A stretch of 64,000 nucleotides of DNA from Pasteurellaceae bacterium LFhippo2 (lineage in GTDB: Bacteria; Pseudomonadota; Gammaproteobacteria; Enterobacterales; Pasteurellaceae): NCBI GenBank assembly GCA_029852775.1, contig LEKJ01000116.1:1-64000 (forward strand), read 5' to 3'. This document shows, piece by piece, positions 18,735 to 28,750 of the stretch. Position 1 is the stretch's first letter, and every line of letters starts with the position of its first letter. Below the pieces are notes generated by a model that did no database searches, was not told the DNA's origin, and worked only from the letters and a program-made list of their open reading frames with translations. The position numbers were made by a program, and so were the translations under genes.

Positions 18735-20252
18735 CTAACGAGATAAATCCTTACTATAAATCACTTCACTTACATTTTCAGGATCAATTCCTTTCACCGA
18801 TGGATCTACAATAAGACGACGTTGATATTGGAAAAGCGGAATCACAACCACATCTTGCTCTAATTTTTGAACCACATCTAAAATGATTTTATTTCTCTCA
18901 GTGCTATTTAAAGATTTATTCATCAAATCTTCTAAAAGCTTATCGACATCAGGATTGCTATAACCACTCTTATTATCCGCACTTTGTGAATGGAATTGGT
19001 ATAAGAATAATGCAGGATCCTGATAATCAGCACACCAGCCCGAACGAATTAACTGAAAATCACCTTTCTCTCTCTTTTCTAATAACGGCTTCCAATCTAG
19101 CTCTTGTGGAGAAACTCGGATCAAATCAGACTGAGCAAGCGAACGACTTAAACGGCGGTATACTTGTGAATGTAATTCACCACGGTTATAGCTTAAAGTT
19201 ATATTGAGTGGCTTATTCTCCGTAATACCAAATTTCTGGAGCATTTGTTCCGCATTTCCTTGCGCAAAATAACGTTCATAGCCCGTTAGCATTGTTCTCG
19301 GTAATACCGTATGGCTTGGAATACCTATGCCATCACTCACTTCAGCAGGAGAAATCATCATTCGAATCGCTTGACGTATCTCTTTATGTTTCATCAGCTC
19401 ATTTTTAAAATTGAATTCATAAAAATAAGTACATAGACGTGGCAAAAAAATTTCCGACTTATGAGAAGTTGGTAATGGATTCTCAATAATATCAAAGCGA
19501 TCTGGATTATGTACCACTTGAATTAAACGATACTCTACAGTTTGAAATGGAGTATCTTCTTTCACTGCTTTGAGAATTACACTGTCTTTCTCTACTTTAA
19601 AAGAAGTATAAGCACCATTCGTAGCTAAATTAATAACAGAATAAGGCTCTTGACCTAAATAAGTTGGCAATAAAGCCGAATGCGTCAACATATTTGGTAA
19701 TTGTGAGTTTTTCTTTGTTAATTGAATCTGTAGGGTATGAGCATTTAAGGCTTTTACCCCTAATGTATCAACAGATTTTTTACCTTCAATAATCTCTTTA
19801 GCATTCTTTACTCCCATATAAACAAGGTATTGCGCTAACGGAGATTGATACTCAGGATTGCTCAAACGTTGCCAACTTGCGACAAAGTCACTTGCCGTTA
19901 CTGGCGCACCATTCGACCACCTTGCCTTATCATCAAGAATAAATAACCAATTTTTGCCATCTTCACTAAACCACTCGCGCGCCATACCAGGAACTACTTT
20001 TCCTTTTTTATCGAATGTCATTAATCCAACGAGTAAATCACGCAAAATCGCGCTATCTTCCGAACGAGTAATAAAATGCGGGTCAGCCTGAAAAGTCACA
20101 CCATAATAAGCTCGACTAAGAGACAGAATGGATTTCTTTTCAAAATTTGGGAGATTTTGTGGTGGAGCTTTTTTTTCACAAGCTACAAGAAATAGCACAC
20201 AAGCGGTCGCATATGCTAAATATTTTGCAAATTGTGTAGATAGTTTAATCAT
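18735..20252 (-). CDS. OppA/SapA-type peptide ABC transporter substrate-binding lipoprotein
   Basis: This 505-residue protein has a lipoprotein signal peptide with lipobox LVAC (Cys25). The body is a family 5 extracellular solute-binding protein. Recognisable features are LLVGLMTFDKKGKVVPGMA, WSNGAPVTASDFVASWQRL near residue 110 and a WCADYQDPALFL segment. It would bind oligopeptides and related ligands at the outer face of the inner membrane. No permease or ATPase gene adjoins it, so it is an orphan receptor that probably shares a transporter. A similar orphan is known in H. influenzae. Specificity cannot be inferred. Confidence 0.8.
   Translation of the reverse strand: MIKLSTQFAKYLAYATACVLFLVACEKKAPPQNLPNFEKKSILSLSRAYYGVTFQADPHFITRSEDSAILRDLLVGLMTFDKKGKVVPGMAREWFSEDGKNWLFILDDKARWSNGAPVTASDFVASWQRLSNPEYQSPLAQYLVYMGVKNAKEIIEGKKSVDTLGVKALNAHTLQIQLTKKNSQLPNMLTHSALLPTYLGQEPYSVINLATNGAYTSFKVEKDSVILKAVKEDTPFQTVEYRLIQVVHNPDRFDIIENPLPTSHKSEIFLPRLCTYFYEFNFKNELMKHKEIRQAIRMMISPAEVSDGIGIPSHTVLPRTMLTGYERYFAQGNAEQMLQKFGITENKPLNITLSYNRGELHSQVYRRLSRSLAQSDLIRVSPQELDWKPLLEKREKGDFQLIRSGWCADYQDPALFLYQFHSQSADNKSGYSNPDVDKLLEDLMNKSLNSTERNKIILDVVQKLEQDVVVIPLFQYQRRLIVDPSVKGIDPENVSEVIYSKDLSR
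20199..20207 (+). other. DNA uptake signal core within the OppA-type gene
   Basis: Exact ACAAGCGGT (then C) overlaps the signal-peptide codons. A TTTTGCAAA follows about 15 bases on. Confidence 0.7.
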
Positions 20253-20253
20253 A

Positions 20254-20940
20254 TTAATTTATTGAAGTTAATCCTGGGAAAAGATTGCTTAAACCAGCAA
20301 CTAAAATCTCAATCCCTAGAGACATTAAAATTAAGCCCATAATACGCGTTACTACGTTTGAGCCAGTTCTCCCTAAACGTTTTACTAAAGGCGCTGAAAA
20401 TCGAAACAGCACATAACAAATTACTGCGAATAAAATAATCGCAATACTAAAGCCGACATAATCCATCCAATCGTGATAGCGTGTTCCCCAAACAATTGTT
20501 GAACCAATCGCACCAGGGCCTGCCATAATCGGCATTGCTAACGGCACTACACCGATATTTTCATATTCGGACACATCAGCATTTTTCTCTTCTTTATTCT
20601 GCTTATGTTCACCGAGTTTACCGCTAATCATCGTCATCGCGATACTCACAATCAAAATACCGCCAGCAACACGAAAAGAGTCAAGGGAAATACTAAATAG
20701 GTCAAGAATCACTTTGCCAAAATAAAGACTTACCAGCAAAATCACGCCAACTGAGATTGAAGTGATTAGATTTGTACGGTTACGATCAGCTTCATATTGA
20801 TGAGCCGTCATACTAAAGAAGATCGGTAAAGTACCAAATGGGTTTACGATCGCAAATAAACCGATAAAAAATTGCAAGTAAATAGCAAAATGAATAGCGT
20901 GTTCCACGAAATCTGACCTATGAAATTGAAGTTGTGGCAT
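20254..20940 (-). CDS. MarC/YchE-family integral membrane protein
   Basis: This 228-residue protein has six predicted transmembrane segments. The conserved IGLFAIVNPFGTLPIF, GGILIVSIAMTMISGKLGEHKQNK and PLAMPIMAGPGAIGSTIVWGTRYH segments match E. coli YchE closely. The family has no established function, since early multiple-antibiotic-resistance claims were withdrawn. Homology starts after about residue 12, so a GTG at 20907 may be the true start. The longer ATG start overlaps the upstream region of rsuA. The gap to the downstream OppA-type gene is 1 base, so the two are probably cotranscribed. Confidence 0.85.
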   Translation of the reverse strand: MPQLQFHRSDFVEHAIHFAIYLQFFIGLFAIVNPFGTLPIFFSMTAHQYEADRNRTNLITSISVGVILLVSLYFGKVILDLFSISLDSFRVAGGILIVSIAMTMISGKLGEHKQNKEEKNADVSEYENIGVVPLAMPIMAGPGAIGSTIVWGTRYHDWMDYVGFSIAIILFAVICYVLFRFSAPLVKRLGRTGSNVVTRIMGLILMSLGIEILVAGLSNLFPGLTSIN

Positions 20941-21008
20941 TATATAGATTAATCACTCCAGATAGAAAAAGCCTTGCAAAAATTTACAACGGAAGCACTC
21001 AAAAGGAC

Positions 21009-21014
21009 TATAAT
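21009..21014 (+). promoter_or_regulatory. Putative -10 box of rsuA-bcr
   Basis: A perfect TATAAT lies 34 bases before the ATG at 21048. TTTACA at 20983 is a possible but over-spaced -35. A start site near 21021 would exclude the earlier in-frame ATG codons. Confidence 0.5.
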
Positions 21015-21047
21015 ATGCGTTACTGTCTCTTTTTTAATGGAAATATT

Positions 21048-21740
21048 ATGCGTTTAGATAAATTTATCGCCGAAAATACTGGATTGACTCGCTCACAAGC
21101 AACTAAAGCTCTTAGAAGTGGATCTGTAACAGTAAATGGTAATGTTGAAAAATCGGGTTCTGCAAAAATTAGTGAACAAGATGAAATTTGCTTTGAAGGC
21201 GAACGCCTTGAATGGATGGATGATGGCCAATATTTTATGCTCTATAAACCGCAAAATTGTGTTTGTTCTCACGATGATGGCGATTACCCAACCGTCTTCC
21301 AATTCTTTGATTACCCATTAACCACAAAATTACACTGTGCAGGCCGTTTAGATGCAGATACCACGGGTTTAGTGTTATTAACTGATGATGGTCAATGGTC
21401 GCACCGTATTACTTCACCTAAACACCATTGTGAAAAAACTTATTTAGTTACGTTGGCCGATCCCGTTGAAGATTTTTATACTGAAAAATTTGCGGAAGGC
21501 ATTATGTTGCGTGGCGAGAAAACGTTGACAAAGCCCGCAACCTTAGAAATTTTAGATGATTACAATGTAAATTTAACCATCAGCGAAGGCCGCTATCACC
21601 AAGTTAAACGTATGTTTGCCGCACTTGGTAACAAAGTAGAAGCACTTCACCGTTGGAGAATTGGTGATGTGGTGTTAGATGAAAGCCTTGAAGAAGGCGA
21701 ATTTAGAGCTTTAACAGAAGAAGAAATTGCGAGTTTTTAA
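21048..21740 (+). CDS. rsuA: 16S rRNA pseudouridine(516) synthase RsuA
   Basis: This 230-residue protein has an N-terminal S4 RNA-binding domain (about 1-60). The pseudouridine synthase core has the catalytic aspartate in GRLDADTTGLVLLTDDG and the downstream SEGRYHQVKRMFAA. I chose the ATG at 21048 because homology starts at MRLDKFI and a TATAAT lies between this codon and the longer open-frame start. The bcr start overlaps its stop by one base. The rsuA-bcr pairing is also seen in E. coli. Confidence 0.93.
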   Translation: MRLDKFIAENTGLTRSQATKALRSGSVTVNGNVEKSGSAKISEQDEICFEGERLEWMDDGQYFMLYKPQNCVCSHDDGDYPTVFQFFDYPLTTKLHCAGRLDADTTGLVLLTDDGQWSHRITSPKHHCEKTYLVTLADPVEDFYTEKFAEGIMLRGEKTLTKPATLEILDDYNVNLTISEGRYHQVKRMFAALGNKVEALHRWRIGDVVLDESLEEGEFRALTEEEIASF

Positions 21741-22927
21741 TGAATAAAATTAGACCTAACGGCTTATTAGTCGTCATTTTAGGGATGCTATCAATGTTAC
21801 CGCCATTGGCGATTGATATGTATTTACCTTCATTTTTAGATATTGCTAAAGACTTAGCAGTATCTCAAGAAAAAGTCCAAACTACCCTTGCGCTATTTAC
21901 TGCTGGCTTCGCTATCGGCCAACTATTCTGGGGGCCAATTGCTGATAGTTTTGGACGCAAGCCGATTATTTTGATTGGTATTATTGGTGGTGCTATTGCA
22001 TCATTCTTTTTAACCGCCGTAGAAGATATTAATACCTTCTATCTACTCCGTTTAGTGCAGGGCTTATTTGGCGCAGCACCGGCTGTGGTTGTTGGCGCCT
22101 TAGTACGTGATCTATTTGATCGCAACCAGTTTGCACGCTTTATGTCAACGATGATGATCATCACTATGCTTGCTCCATTAGTTGCACCGATTTTCGGCGG
22201 TCATCTGGCAAAATGGTTCCATTGGCACTCTATTTTCTATGTATTAATGGCTATGGGAATTCTATGTGCAACCCTTGTTGCACTATTTGTGCCTGAAACA
22301 TTACAAACTGAAAATAAAGCGCCTTTAAATTTTAGTACAGTACTCAAAAACTTTGGCGCAATTATCTCTCACAAAGCGACTCTCGGCTATGTATTAGTCG
22401 GCGGTTTATCTTTTGCGGGAATGTTCAGCTTTTTAACTTCTGGATCATTGATTTATATTGGTATCTACGGCGTTTCATCAGAGAACTTCGGCTATTTCTT
22501 TGTAATGAATATTGCCATTATGATTGTGATGACTTTTATTAACGGCAAATTAGTCGTTAAAATCGGCTCTGAAAAGATGTTGAGAATCGGTCTTGGAATA
22601 CAACTTATTGCGGGATTTTGGCTAATTATCTGTGCCATTTTCCAATTAGGCTTATGGCCGATGGCAATTGGTGTGGCAGTTTTCGTTGGAATGATTTCAA
22701 CTATCGGTAGTAATGCTGGCGCTGCGATCTTAGAACGCTATCCACAAATGGCTGGAACTGCAAATGCCGTGGCTGGCACAATGCGCTTTGGTATCGGTTC
22801 TTGTGTTGGCTTTGCGCTTTCTCATATTCCATTAGCTAGTGAGCGCCCGATGTTATTCACAATGGCAGCCTGTGCGATTGTTGGAGCTTTGGTTTACTAT
22901 TTCTTATCTTGTCGTAATCAAGACTAA
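21740..22927 (+). CDS. bcr: Bcr/CflA-family multidrug efflux MFS transporter
   Basis: This 395-residue protein has twelve predicted transmembrane helices. The MFS motif between helices 2 and 3 is GPIADSFGRKPIILIG, and the N-terminal MLPPLAIDMYLPSFLDIA is typical of Bcr (bicyclomycin, sulfathiazole and dipeptide export in E. coli). The start codon overlaps the rsuA stop, so translation is probably coupled. A terminator follows at once. The natural substrate cannot be deduced. Confidence 0.88.
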   Translation: MNKIRPNGLLVVILGMLSMLPPLAIDMYLPSFLDIAKDLAVSQEKVQTTLALFTAGFAIGQLFWGPIADSFGRKPIILIGIIGGAIASFFLTAVEDINTFYLLRLVQGLFGAAPAVVVGALVRDLFDRNQFARFMSTMMIITMLAPLVAPIFGGHLAKWFHWHSIFYVLMAMGILCATLVALFVPETLQTENKAPLNFSTVLKNFGAIISHKATLGYVLVGGLSFAGMFSFLTSGSLIYIGIYGVSSENFGYFFVMNIAIMIVMTFINGKLVVKIGSEKMLRIGLGIQLIAGFWLIICAIFQLGLWPMAIGVAVFVGMISTIGSNAGAAILERYPQMAGTANAVAGTMRFGIGSCVGFALSHIPLASERPMLFTMAACAIVGALVYYFLSCRNQD

Positions 22928-22932
22928 CTTGT

Positions 22933-22958
22933 AAGGTGCGTATTAAACGCACCTTTTT
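22933..22958 (+). terminator. Terminator of rsuA-bcr
   Basis: The stem AAGGTGCG / CGCACCTT has a 7-base loop and a T-run after it. Confidence 0.85.
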
Positions 22959-23153
22959 CATAATTTTTCTCAATTAAATCAATTTTCTAAAATTTATTTT
23001 CATTAAATTTAAAGCCTATATTCCCCTAATTTTTCTTGATAAGAATCTATAAATCAAAACCAACTCAGGATATTATTCTTCATCAAATCTATTTTTAGCA
23101 ATTTTTAGCTTATTTCACAGCATAAAAATACATTTTTTTAACAAAAATAGCAT

Positions 23154-23182
23154 TTTACATTCCTTTTAATAGCGGTTATATT
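23154..23182 (+). promoter_or_regulatory. Putative leuCD promoter
   Basis: TTTACA (23154-23159) and TATATT (23177-23182) are spaced by 17 bases. The start site would fall near 23189. The rest of 22960-23153 is AT-rich with no open frame of note and no leucine-rich leader peptide that I can see. Confidence 0.5.
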
Positions 23183-23194
23183 CCTTACCACTAT

Positions 23195-23240
23195 GCAAGC
23201 GGTTGCTTTTGCAAAACTTTTTACAATTCAGACCGCTTGC
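23195..23240 (+). other. Inverted pair of uptake-signal cores forming a leader hairpin
   Basis: GCAAGCGGT (23195-23203) and its perfect inverse ACCGCTTGC (23232-23240) are separated by 28 bases containing TTTTGCAAAA. With the predicted start site near 23189 this would be the first structure in the leuC mRNA leader. Confidence 0.6.
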
Positions 23241-23270
23241 CATTTTATTTTTATACAGTGGGCAAACATT

Positions 23271-24683
23271 ATGGCAAAAACTCTATATCAAAAACTATTC
23301 GACGCACACGTTGTTCATGAAGAACAAGGCGAAACACCTATTATTTATATCAACCGTCACCTAATCCACGAAGTAACTAGCCCACAGGCATTTGATGGCT
23401 TACGTGTTGCAAACCGCCAAGTTCGCCAAGTGAGCAAAACTTTCGGTACTATGGACCACAGTATCTCTACTCAAGTACGTGATGTAAATAAATTAGAAGG
23501 CCAAGCACGTATCCAAGTTTTAGAATTAGATAAAAACTGTAAAGACACTGGTATCTCACTTTTCGATATGAATACCAAAGAGCAAGGTATCGTTCACGTA
23601 ATGGGTCCTGAGCAAGGTTTAACATTACCTGGTATGACGATTGTATGTGGCGACTCGCACACCGCAACTCACGGTGCTTTTGGTGCGCTTGCATTTGGTA
23701 TCGGTACTTCAGAAGTAGAACACGTTCTCGCAACTCAAACCTTAAAACAAGCTCGTGCAAAAAGTATGAAAATCGAAGTACGTGGCAAAGTCAATCCAGG
23801 TATTACTGCAAAAGATATTATGTTAGCGATTATCGGTAAAACAACCTTTGCAGGCGGTACAGGACACGTTGTTGAATTCTGTGGTGAAGCAATTCGTGAT
23901 CTTTCAATGGAAGGCCGTATGACTGTATGTAATATGGCAATTGAAATGGGTGCAAAAGCAGGCTTAGCTGCGCCAGATGAAACTACATTTGAATACTTAA
24001 AAGGTCGCCCACACGCACCAAAAGGCAAAGATTGGGACGATGCGGTTGAATATTGGAAAACCTTAAAATCAGATGAAAATGCTGAGTTTGATAGCGTTGT
24101 GGTGTTAGAAGCAAAAGATATTGCGCCACAAGTGACTTGGGGAACTAACCCAGGTCAAGTAATCGGTATTGACCAAGTTGTACCAAATCCAGCGGATATG
24201 GCAGATCCTGTTACCAAAGCCTCTGCGGAAAAAGCGTTAGCTTATATCGGCTTAGAACCAAATACAGATATGAAAGATGTGCCAGTAGATCAAGTATTCA
24301 TCGGTTCTTGCACCAACTCTCGTATCGAAGATTTACGTGCAGCAGCAGCGGTAATGAAAGGCCGTAAAAAAGCCGATAATGTTAAACGTGTACTTGTTGT
24401 TCCGGGGTCTGGCTTAGTGAAAGAACAAGCAGAAAAAGAAGGTCTAGATAAAATCTTTATCGAAGCGGGTGCTGAATGGCGTAACCCCGGTTGTTCTATG
24501 TGTTTAGGTATGAATGACGACCGTTTAGGCGAATGGGAGCGTTGTGCTTCAACCTCTAACCGTAACTTTGAAGGTCGCCAAGGCCGTAACGGACGTACTC
24601 ACTTAGTGAGCCCAGCGATGGCAGCTGCAGCGGCAGTATTTGGTAAGTTCGTTGATATTCGTAACGTAACATTAAACGCATAA
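23271..24683 (+). CDS. leuC: 3-isopropylmalate dehydratase large subunit LeuC
   Basis: This 470-residue aconitase-family enzyme isomerises 2- to 3-isopropylmalate with LeuD in leucine synthesis. The 4Fe-4S cysteines are in FIGSCTNSR and in [40 protein letters not shown] is the usual core and is complete. Homology starts at [15 protein letters not shown], so ATG 23271 is chosen over an upstream in-frame ATG at 23193 that would translate the uptake-signal hairpin. leuA and leuB are not adjacent, unlike the enteric leuABCD operon. Confidence 0.96.
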   Translation: MAKTLYQKLFDAHVVHEEQGETPIIYINRHLIHEVTSPQAFDGLRVANRQVRQVSKTFGTMDHSISTQVRDVNKLEGQARIQVLELDKNCKDTGISLFDMNTKEQGIVHVMGPEQGLTLPGMTIVCGDSHTATHGAFGALAFGIGTSEVEHVLATQTLKQARAKSMKIEVRGKVNPGITAKDIMLAIIGKTTFAGGTGHVVEFCGEAIRDLSMEGRMTVCNMAIEMGAKAGLAAPDETTFEYLKGRPHAPKGKDWDDAVEYWKTLKSDENAEFDSVVVLEAKDIAPQVTWGTNPGQVIGIDQVVPNPADMADPVTKASAEKALAYIGLEPNTDMKDVPVDQVFIGSCTNSRIEDLRAAAAVMKGRKKADNVKRVLVVPGSGLVKEQAEKEGLDKIFIEAGAEWRNPGCSMCLGMNDDRLGEWERCASTSNRNFEGRQGRNGRTHLVSPAMAAAAAVFGKFVDIRNVTLNA

Positions 24684-24686
24684 TTT

Positions 24687-24710
24687 GTAGGGGCGAATGG
24701 CAATTCGCCC
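24687..24710 (+). repeat. GTAG-hairpin REP monomer, class F
   Basis: GTAG is followed by the stem GGGCGAAT / ATTCGCCC with loop GGCA. It lies in the 50-base gap between leuC and leuD. Confidence 0.8.
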
Positions 24711-24733
24711 AATAAAGAAAAGGATAAAATAAA

Positions 24734-25336
24734 ATGGCTGGTATTAAACAACATTCAGGTTTAGTGGTTCCACTAGATGCAGCAAACGTAGATACAGACG
24801 CAATCATTCCAAAGCAATTTTTACAAGCAATCACTCGTGTTGGTTTTGGTAAACACCTTTTCCACGAATGGCGTTATATTGATGCGGAAGGTACACAACC
24901 AAATCCAGAGTTTGTATTGAACTACCCACAATATCAAGGTGCAACCATTTTACTTACTCGTAAAAATTTAGGCTGTGGTTCATCTCGTGAACACGCACCT
25001 TGGGCATTAGCGGATTACGGTTTTAAAGTGATGATTGCCCCAAGTTTTGCGGATATTTTCTATAACAATAGCTTAAATAACCATATGTTACCAATTCGCC
25101 TAAGCGAAGAAGAAGTGGATGAAATTTTCCAATGGGTATGGGCAAATGAAGGTAAGCAGATTGATGTGGACTTAGAAGCAATGACCGTAACCACGGGCGA
25201 TAAAGTCTATACGTTTGAGTTAGATGAGTTCCGTCGCCACTGTTTATTAAATGGTTTAGACAATATCGGTTTAACCCTTCAACACGAAGCTAAAATTTCA
25301 GAATACGAAAGTAAAATCCCAGCGTTTTTACGTTAA
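24734..25336 (+). CDS. leuD: 3-isopropylmalate dehydratase small subunit LeuD
   Basis: At 200 residues this is the usual length. It contributes the swivelling domain of the leucine-pathway dehydratase. [13 protein letters not shown] near the N-terminus and [13 protein letters not shown] in the middle are the family signatures. The Shine-Dalgarno AAAGGA is well placed. It is cotranscribed with leuC, with a hairpin repeat between the two genes that could alter their relative mRNA levels. Confidence 0.96.
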   Translation: MAGIKQHSGLVVPLDAANVDTDAIIPKQFLQAITRVGFGKHLFHEWRYIDAEGTQPNPEFVLNYPQYQGATILLTRKNLGCGSSREHAPWALADYGFKVMIAPSFADIFYNNSLNNHMLPIRLSEEEVDEIFQWVWANEGKQIDVDLEAMTVTTGDKVYTFELDEFRRHCLLNGLDNIGLTLQHEAKISEYESKIPAFLR

Positions 25337-25346
25337 GCATATCAAC

Positions 25347-25375
25347 AAAAAAATCCGCGTAATGCGGATTTTTTT
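25347..25375. terminator. Bidirectional terminator between leuD and rlmC
   Basis: The stem AAATCCGC / GCGGATTT, with loop GTAAT, is flanked by A and T runs. It overlaps the rlmC stop codon. Confidence 0.85.
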
Positions 25376-26552
25376 ATGCCTTGCGTTCTAAAAACGTCAA
25401 TGTTTCATAATGTGACGTATGTGGGAACATATCAAATAACTGAACTTTTAATAGTTTATAATTAGTTAAACTCTCAAAATCTTTCGCCATTGTTTCTGCA
25501 TTACAGCTTGAATAAATTAAATAAGGCGAGCCTAGTGTATTTAAAAACTCAGCAAGCGCTTTGCCGATTCCACGACGTGGCGGATTGACCACAACCAAAT
25601 CAGGCACTTCCCCTTGCTCATTTAACGCAAACTGCTCTGAATCCAGTGAAGCAAATTTCACATTTTGTAAACCCAACTGCTGTGCGGATTTGGTTGCACT
25701 TGCAATTGCCGAAGCAGAGATCTCAATTCCTGTTAGCTCAACAATCGGATTTTGTTTTTGTAGTTCTGCAGTGCAATGCAAGCCAAAACCGCCCACACCA
25801 CAGAACAGATCCCAAAGTTTATTAATTGATAGATCTTTAATCCATTGTTGTGCCGTTTTATAGAGTTCACTTGCCACTTTAGGATTAGTTTGGAAAAAAC
25901 CTTGCGGACGAATAAATAGCGGAATGCCATTAAAATGTTCTTCCAACACTTGCAGATCCGTTAAGAAGATTTCCCGTTCGCCTTCTAAAATAGCGGAATG
26001 ATTTGGCTGAATATTCAACGTCACAACCGAATGTTCAGGTAATTGAGCGAGTAATGCTGGAAACTCACGCTCTACAAGCGGTCGTTTTAACTCACTTTTT
26101 AGCACAAAGCGGATCATTAACGACTGATTATATTGGCTTTGGGTAATCAAAATATACTTTAGCTCACCACGCTTTTTCGCTACGTTATAAGGCACTAACC
26201 CTGCTCGCCCGATAAAGTTTTTTAAGATCGGGAATAGTTTTTCAAACTGCTCTGGATAAAGCGCACAATCCGTTAAATCCACTCCACTTTGTGGATCATT
26301 TTGAACGGCCAAAATACCTAAAATTGGGCGTTCCACACTGCCCGAAACTACCATTTTCGCTTTATTACGAAACTGCCTTATTTCAGATCGCACTTCAGGC
26401 AAAATCTCTGTTTCTGGCAAAACAAAAGGCGAAACCAACCGCTTGAGAACCGTTGATTTATCACTTAATTGTTCGCTATAGTCCTTTGTAATCCATTGGC
26501 AAGAACTACAGCGTTGTTGCTCAAAATGGGGGCACATTAGCTGATTAGGCAT
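25374..26552 (-). CDS. rlmC: 23S rRNA (uracil-747-C5)-methyltransferase RlmC
   Basis: This 392-residue SAM-dependent enzyme has an N-terminal 4Fe-4S site with cysteines in [14 protein letters not shown] and DCALYP. It contains [14 protein letters not shown] (SAM binding) and the catalytic YSSCNAETM near the C-terminus. Segments match RlmC rather than RlmD or TrmA, and no TRAM domain is visible. The true start may be Met6 (MCPHFEQ). The start overlaps the end of nagZ by 8 bases, so translation is probably coupled. Confidence 0.93.
   Translation of the reverse strand: MPNQLMCPHFEQQRCSSCQWITKDYSEQLSDKSTVLKRLVSPFVLPETEILPEVRSEIRQFRNKAKMVVSGSVERPILGILAVQNDPQSGVDLTDCALYPEQFEKLFPILKNFIGRAGLVPYNVAKKRGELKYILITQSQYNQSLMIRFVLKSELKRPLVEREFPALLAQLPEHSVVTLNIQPNHSAILEGEREIFLTDLQVLEEHFNGIPLFIRPQGFFQTNPKVASELYKTAQQWIKDLSINKLWDLFCGVGGFGLHCTAELQKQNPIVELTGIEISASAIASATKSAQQLGLQNVKFASLDSEQFALNEQGEVPDLVVVNPPRRGIGKALAEFLNTLGSPYLIYSSCNAETMAKDFESLTNYKLLKVQLFDMFPHTSHYETLTFLERKA
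26074..26082 (+). other. DNA uptake signal core within rlmC
   Basis: Exact ACAAGCGGT followed by CGTTTTAA, antisense to rlmC. Confidence 0.65.
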
Positions 26553-27582
26553 TACGCTCTTTCCACTCTAACCAGTTGCCTTGTAACTGTGCAAGTTGCT
26601 GATTTGCTTGTTGCCAACGAGTTGTTGATGTTAATTCATTCCAAGAAAACTGTTTACGTTTCATTAATGATAAATGACGTTCTTTCTGAACCTGCGTAGG
26701 CTCATATTTTAGATTATCTAACACTTTCACTACGCCTTCAGGCTCATTGCAAAGTAATAACATATCGCAACCTGCTTTTAAGGCTTTTTCACTACGTTCC
26801 ACATAGTCGCCCATAAAGCCTGCGCCTTTCATACCTAAATCATCAGAGAAAATCACGCCGTTAAAGTTAAGCTCTTTGCGTAATACTTGTTTTAGCCAGT
26901 ATTCAGAACCACTTGCAGGTTGGCTATCGCATTGGGTATAAATTACGTGTGCTGGCATAATTGCTGATAATTTACCTTTATTAATCAACTTCTTAAATGG
27001 CTGAATATCTTGGGTAAAAATCGTTTCTTTGGCACGATCATCAAATGGTGTTTCTAAATGCGAGTCTGCTAAAACATGACCGTGTCCAGGGAAATGTTTA
27101 CCTGTTGTCGCCATTCCCATTTCTAACATACCGTCAATAAAGGCTTCTGCCACTGGTAGCATAGTCGCTAAATCTGCGCCAAATGAACGATCGCCAATCG
27201 CTTTACTGCCGTGACCTAAATCCAATACAGGCGCAAAACTTAAATCAATATCTAAAGCAAACATTTCAGCCGCCATTAACCAACCGCTCTCTTTTGCTAA
27301 GAATTGCTGTTCTTGTAAATCTGCGCCTAATGTTTGGAATGATTGCATTGCCGGTAATTTTGTGAAACCTTCACGGAAACGTTGAACTCTTCCGCCTTCT
27401 TGATCGACAGTGATTAACAAAGGCTTTTTCACACGTTGGCGAATTGATTTAATCAACGCTTGAACTTGTTCTCTGTCGTGGAAATTGCGAGTGAATAGAA
27501 TCAAACCAGAAACAAGGGGATGTTCAAGTAGCTCTTGTTCTTCAATGGTAAGTTCTTTGTCTTTTAAATCGATTAGTAACAT
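26545..27582 (-). CDS. nagZ: Beta-N-acetylhexosaminidase NagZ
   Basis: This 345-residue glycoside hydrolase family 3 enzyme removes N-acetylglucosamine from anhydro-muropeptides in cytoplasmic peptidoglycan recycling. [32 protein letters not shown] (catalytic His loop) and FSDDLGM (nucleophile Asp) are visible. I chose the ATG at 27582: it has an AGAGAGA Shine-Dalgarno and begins MLLIDLKD as in homologues. The longer open frame from 27606 adds MCITREKI. It overlaps rlmC by 8 bases. Confidence 0.93.
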   Translation of the reverse strand: MLLIDLKDKELTIEEQELLEHPLVSGLILFTRNFHDREQVQALIKSIRQRVKKPLLITVDQEGGRVQRFREGFTKLPAMQSFQTLGADLQEQQFLAKESGWLMAAEMFALDIDLSFAPVLDLGHGSKAIGDRSFGADLATMLPVAEAFIDGMLEMGMATTGKHFPGHGHVLADSHLETPFDDRAKETIFTQDIQPFKKLINKGKLSAIMPAHVIYTQCDSQPASGSEYWLKQVLRKELNFNGVIFSDDLGMKGAGFMGDYVERSEKALKAGCDMLLLCNEPEGVVKVLDNLKYEPTQVQKERHLSLMKRKQFSWNELTSTTRWQQANQQLAQLQGNWLEWKERNA

Positions 27583-27629
27583 AATTTTCTCTCTAGTGAT
27601 GCACACACATCCAATATAAATATATATGC

Positions 27630-27652
27630 GGACACGGGCACCGTGTCCCTAC
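27630..27652 (-). repeat. GTAG-hairpin REP monomer, class C
   Basis: The stem GGACACGG / CCGTGTCC ends in CTAC. The same class recurs as the left half of the dimer inside hrpA. Confidence 0.8.
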
Positions 27653-27678
27653 ATTCATTCTGCAAATAGCGCTAAATT

Positions 27679-27726
27679 GTAGGGGCGTATTGAATACGCC
27701 CGCGGGCGTACGCAGTACGCCCCTAC
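27679..27726. repeat. 48-bp head-to-head REP dimer, class B
   Basis: Two 23-base monomers are joined by GC. The first is GTAG plus stem GGGCGTATT / AATACGCCC. The second is inverted with stem GGGCGTAC / GTACGCCC. An identical 48-bp copy lies at 57496. Confidence 0.88.
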
Positions 27727-27754
27727 ATACAAAATATTATTCTACCGCAATTCA

Positions 27755-28429
27755 CTACTTCTGTAAGAAATTTTGCAGAATTTGTGCAGTGAATTGCTTT
27801 CTTAGATAAAAACCGAGCGGTAATGACTGAATCATCTTACCGTTGTGATCAATAGCATTGGCAAGGGATTTATTATTACGCCCTTTTGGTCGAAGTTGCA
27901 TAACTTCCCCTAAAGTCGCATTAATTTCATTTAAACGCCCAAGCACAATTAGCTCCATTAGCTCTTCCCAGTCCCTTTGTAACTGAAATTCTTGCTCTGC
28001 CGTTGGTTGCCATAAAATTGGCTGTCCTATATGACGTTCAGCAAGGGGAATAGTTCGCGTTCCCTCAACTGGCACCCATAATACTTTTTGGAGTTTGTGA
28101 CGCACGTGTGAAGTTTGCCACGTAATGCCATTGTTATGAGTTAAAGGTGCAAGGCTAACAAAAGTGGTTTCTAGCGGTAATCCTCTGTGATTAATTGGGA
28201 TGGTTTTAAGCTCAATACCTAAATGGGCAAAATCCTGTTCTGCTTTACTGCCTGCTTTAGCACCTAATGCAGTTTCAATCAACATGCCTATCCAGCCTTT
28301 ATCTCGGCGTAAGTCAGGCGGAACAACCATATTCAATTGTTCTGCGATTTCCCCAAGCGTAAAACCTGCAAGCCATTGAGCTTTATCAAGAAGCTCGGTT
28401 TCTGTAGCTGAATAAGTGGTAAATTGCAT
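27755..28429 (-). CDS. mutH: DNA mismatch repair endonuclease MutH
   Basis: This 224-residue sequence-specific nickase acts on the unmethylated GATC strand in methyl-directed mismatch repair. The catalytic D-Xn-E-X-K motif is [11 protein letters not shown], preceded by [23 protein letters not shown]. coli MutH has 229 residues. I chose the ATG at 28429, where [14 protein letters not shown] begins. The longer frame runs back through the antitoxin gene. No Shine-Dalgarno is visible and the antitoxin stop lies only four bases upstream, so translation may depend on the preceding gene. Confidence 0.92.
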   Translation of the reverse strand: MQFTTYSATETELLDKAQWLAGFTLGEIAEQLNMVVPPDLRRDKGWIGMLIETALGAKAGSKAEQDFAHLGIELKTIPINHRGLPLETTFVSLAPLTHNNGITWQTSHVRHKLQKVLWVPVEGTRTIPLAERHIGQPILWQPTAEQEFQLQRDWEELMELIVLGRLNEINATLGEVMQLRPKGRNNKSLANAIDHNGKMIQSLPLGFYLRKQFTAQILQNFLQK

Positions 28430-28433
28430 AAAA

Positions 28434-28742
28434 TTATAGTGTTGCAATACGATTAAAAATTTGTGGAGATTGCTCAACCATTCGTAGTAATAATACCGCC
28501 TGAGCATTTGGTTTGGTTTTGCCCTGTTCCCATTTTTGATAAGTTCTTAAACTTGTACGTAAACGGCTGGCAAATACAGCTTGAGATAAATTAAGTTTCT
28601 CACGAATTAATTTAACTTCTTCAGGTTCAATCGTAATAGGTTCTTGCTTTGCCACAACTTCTGTCCGTAAAGTTCTTTTACCTTGCAAGTGTTCTTCCAT
28701 TGCTTGCAAACCTTCTAGCAAATCATCATAAAGTGTTGTCAT
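28434..28742 (-). CDS. HigA2-type antitoxin, XRE family
   Basis: This 102-residue protein has a helix-turn-helix in the C-terminal half (about 42-95, with [39 protein letters not shown]). The N-terminal extension would bind the toxin. The order is toxin first, antitoxin second with an 8-base gap, as in higBA systems. It should repress its own promoter through the palindrome at 29110-29126. The pair lies between recN and mutH, a housekeeping location that suggests insertion. Homology to Vibrio cholerae HigA2 is by eye only. Confidence 0.8.
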   Translation of the reverse strand: MTTLYDDLLEGLQAMEEHLQGKRTLRTEVVAKQEPITIEPEEVKLIREKLNLSQAVFASRLRTSLRTYQKWEQGKTKPNAQAVLLLRMVEQSPQIFNRIATL

Positions 28743-28750
28743 ATCGCCAC

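Noticed and set aside
20934-21047. Extended N-terminus of RsuA
   Set aside because: The extension contains the rsuA -10 box and lacks homology. The true start is at 21048.
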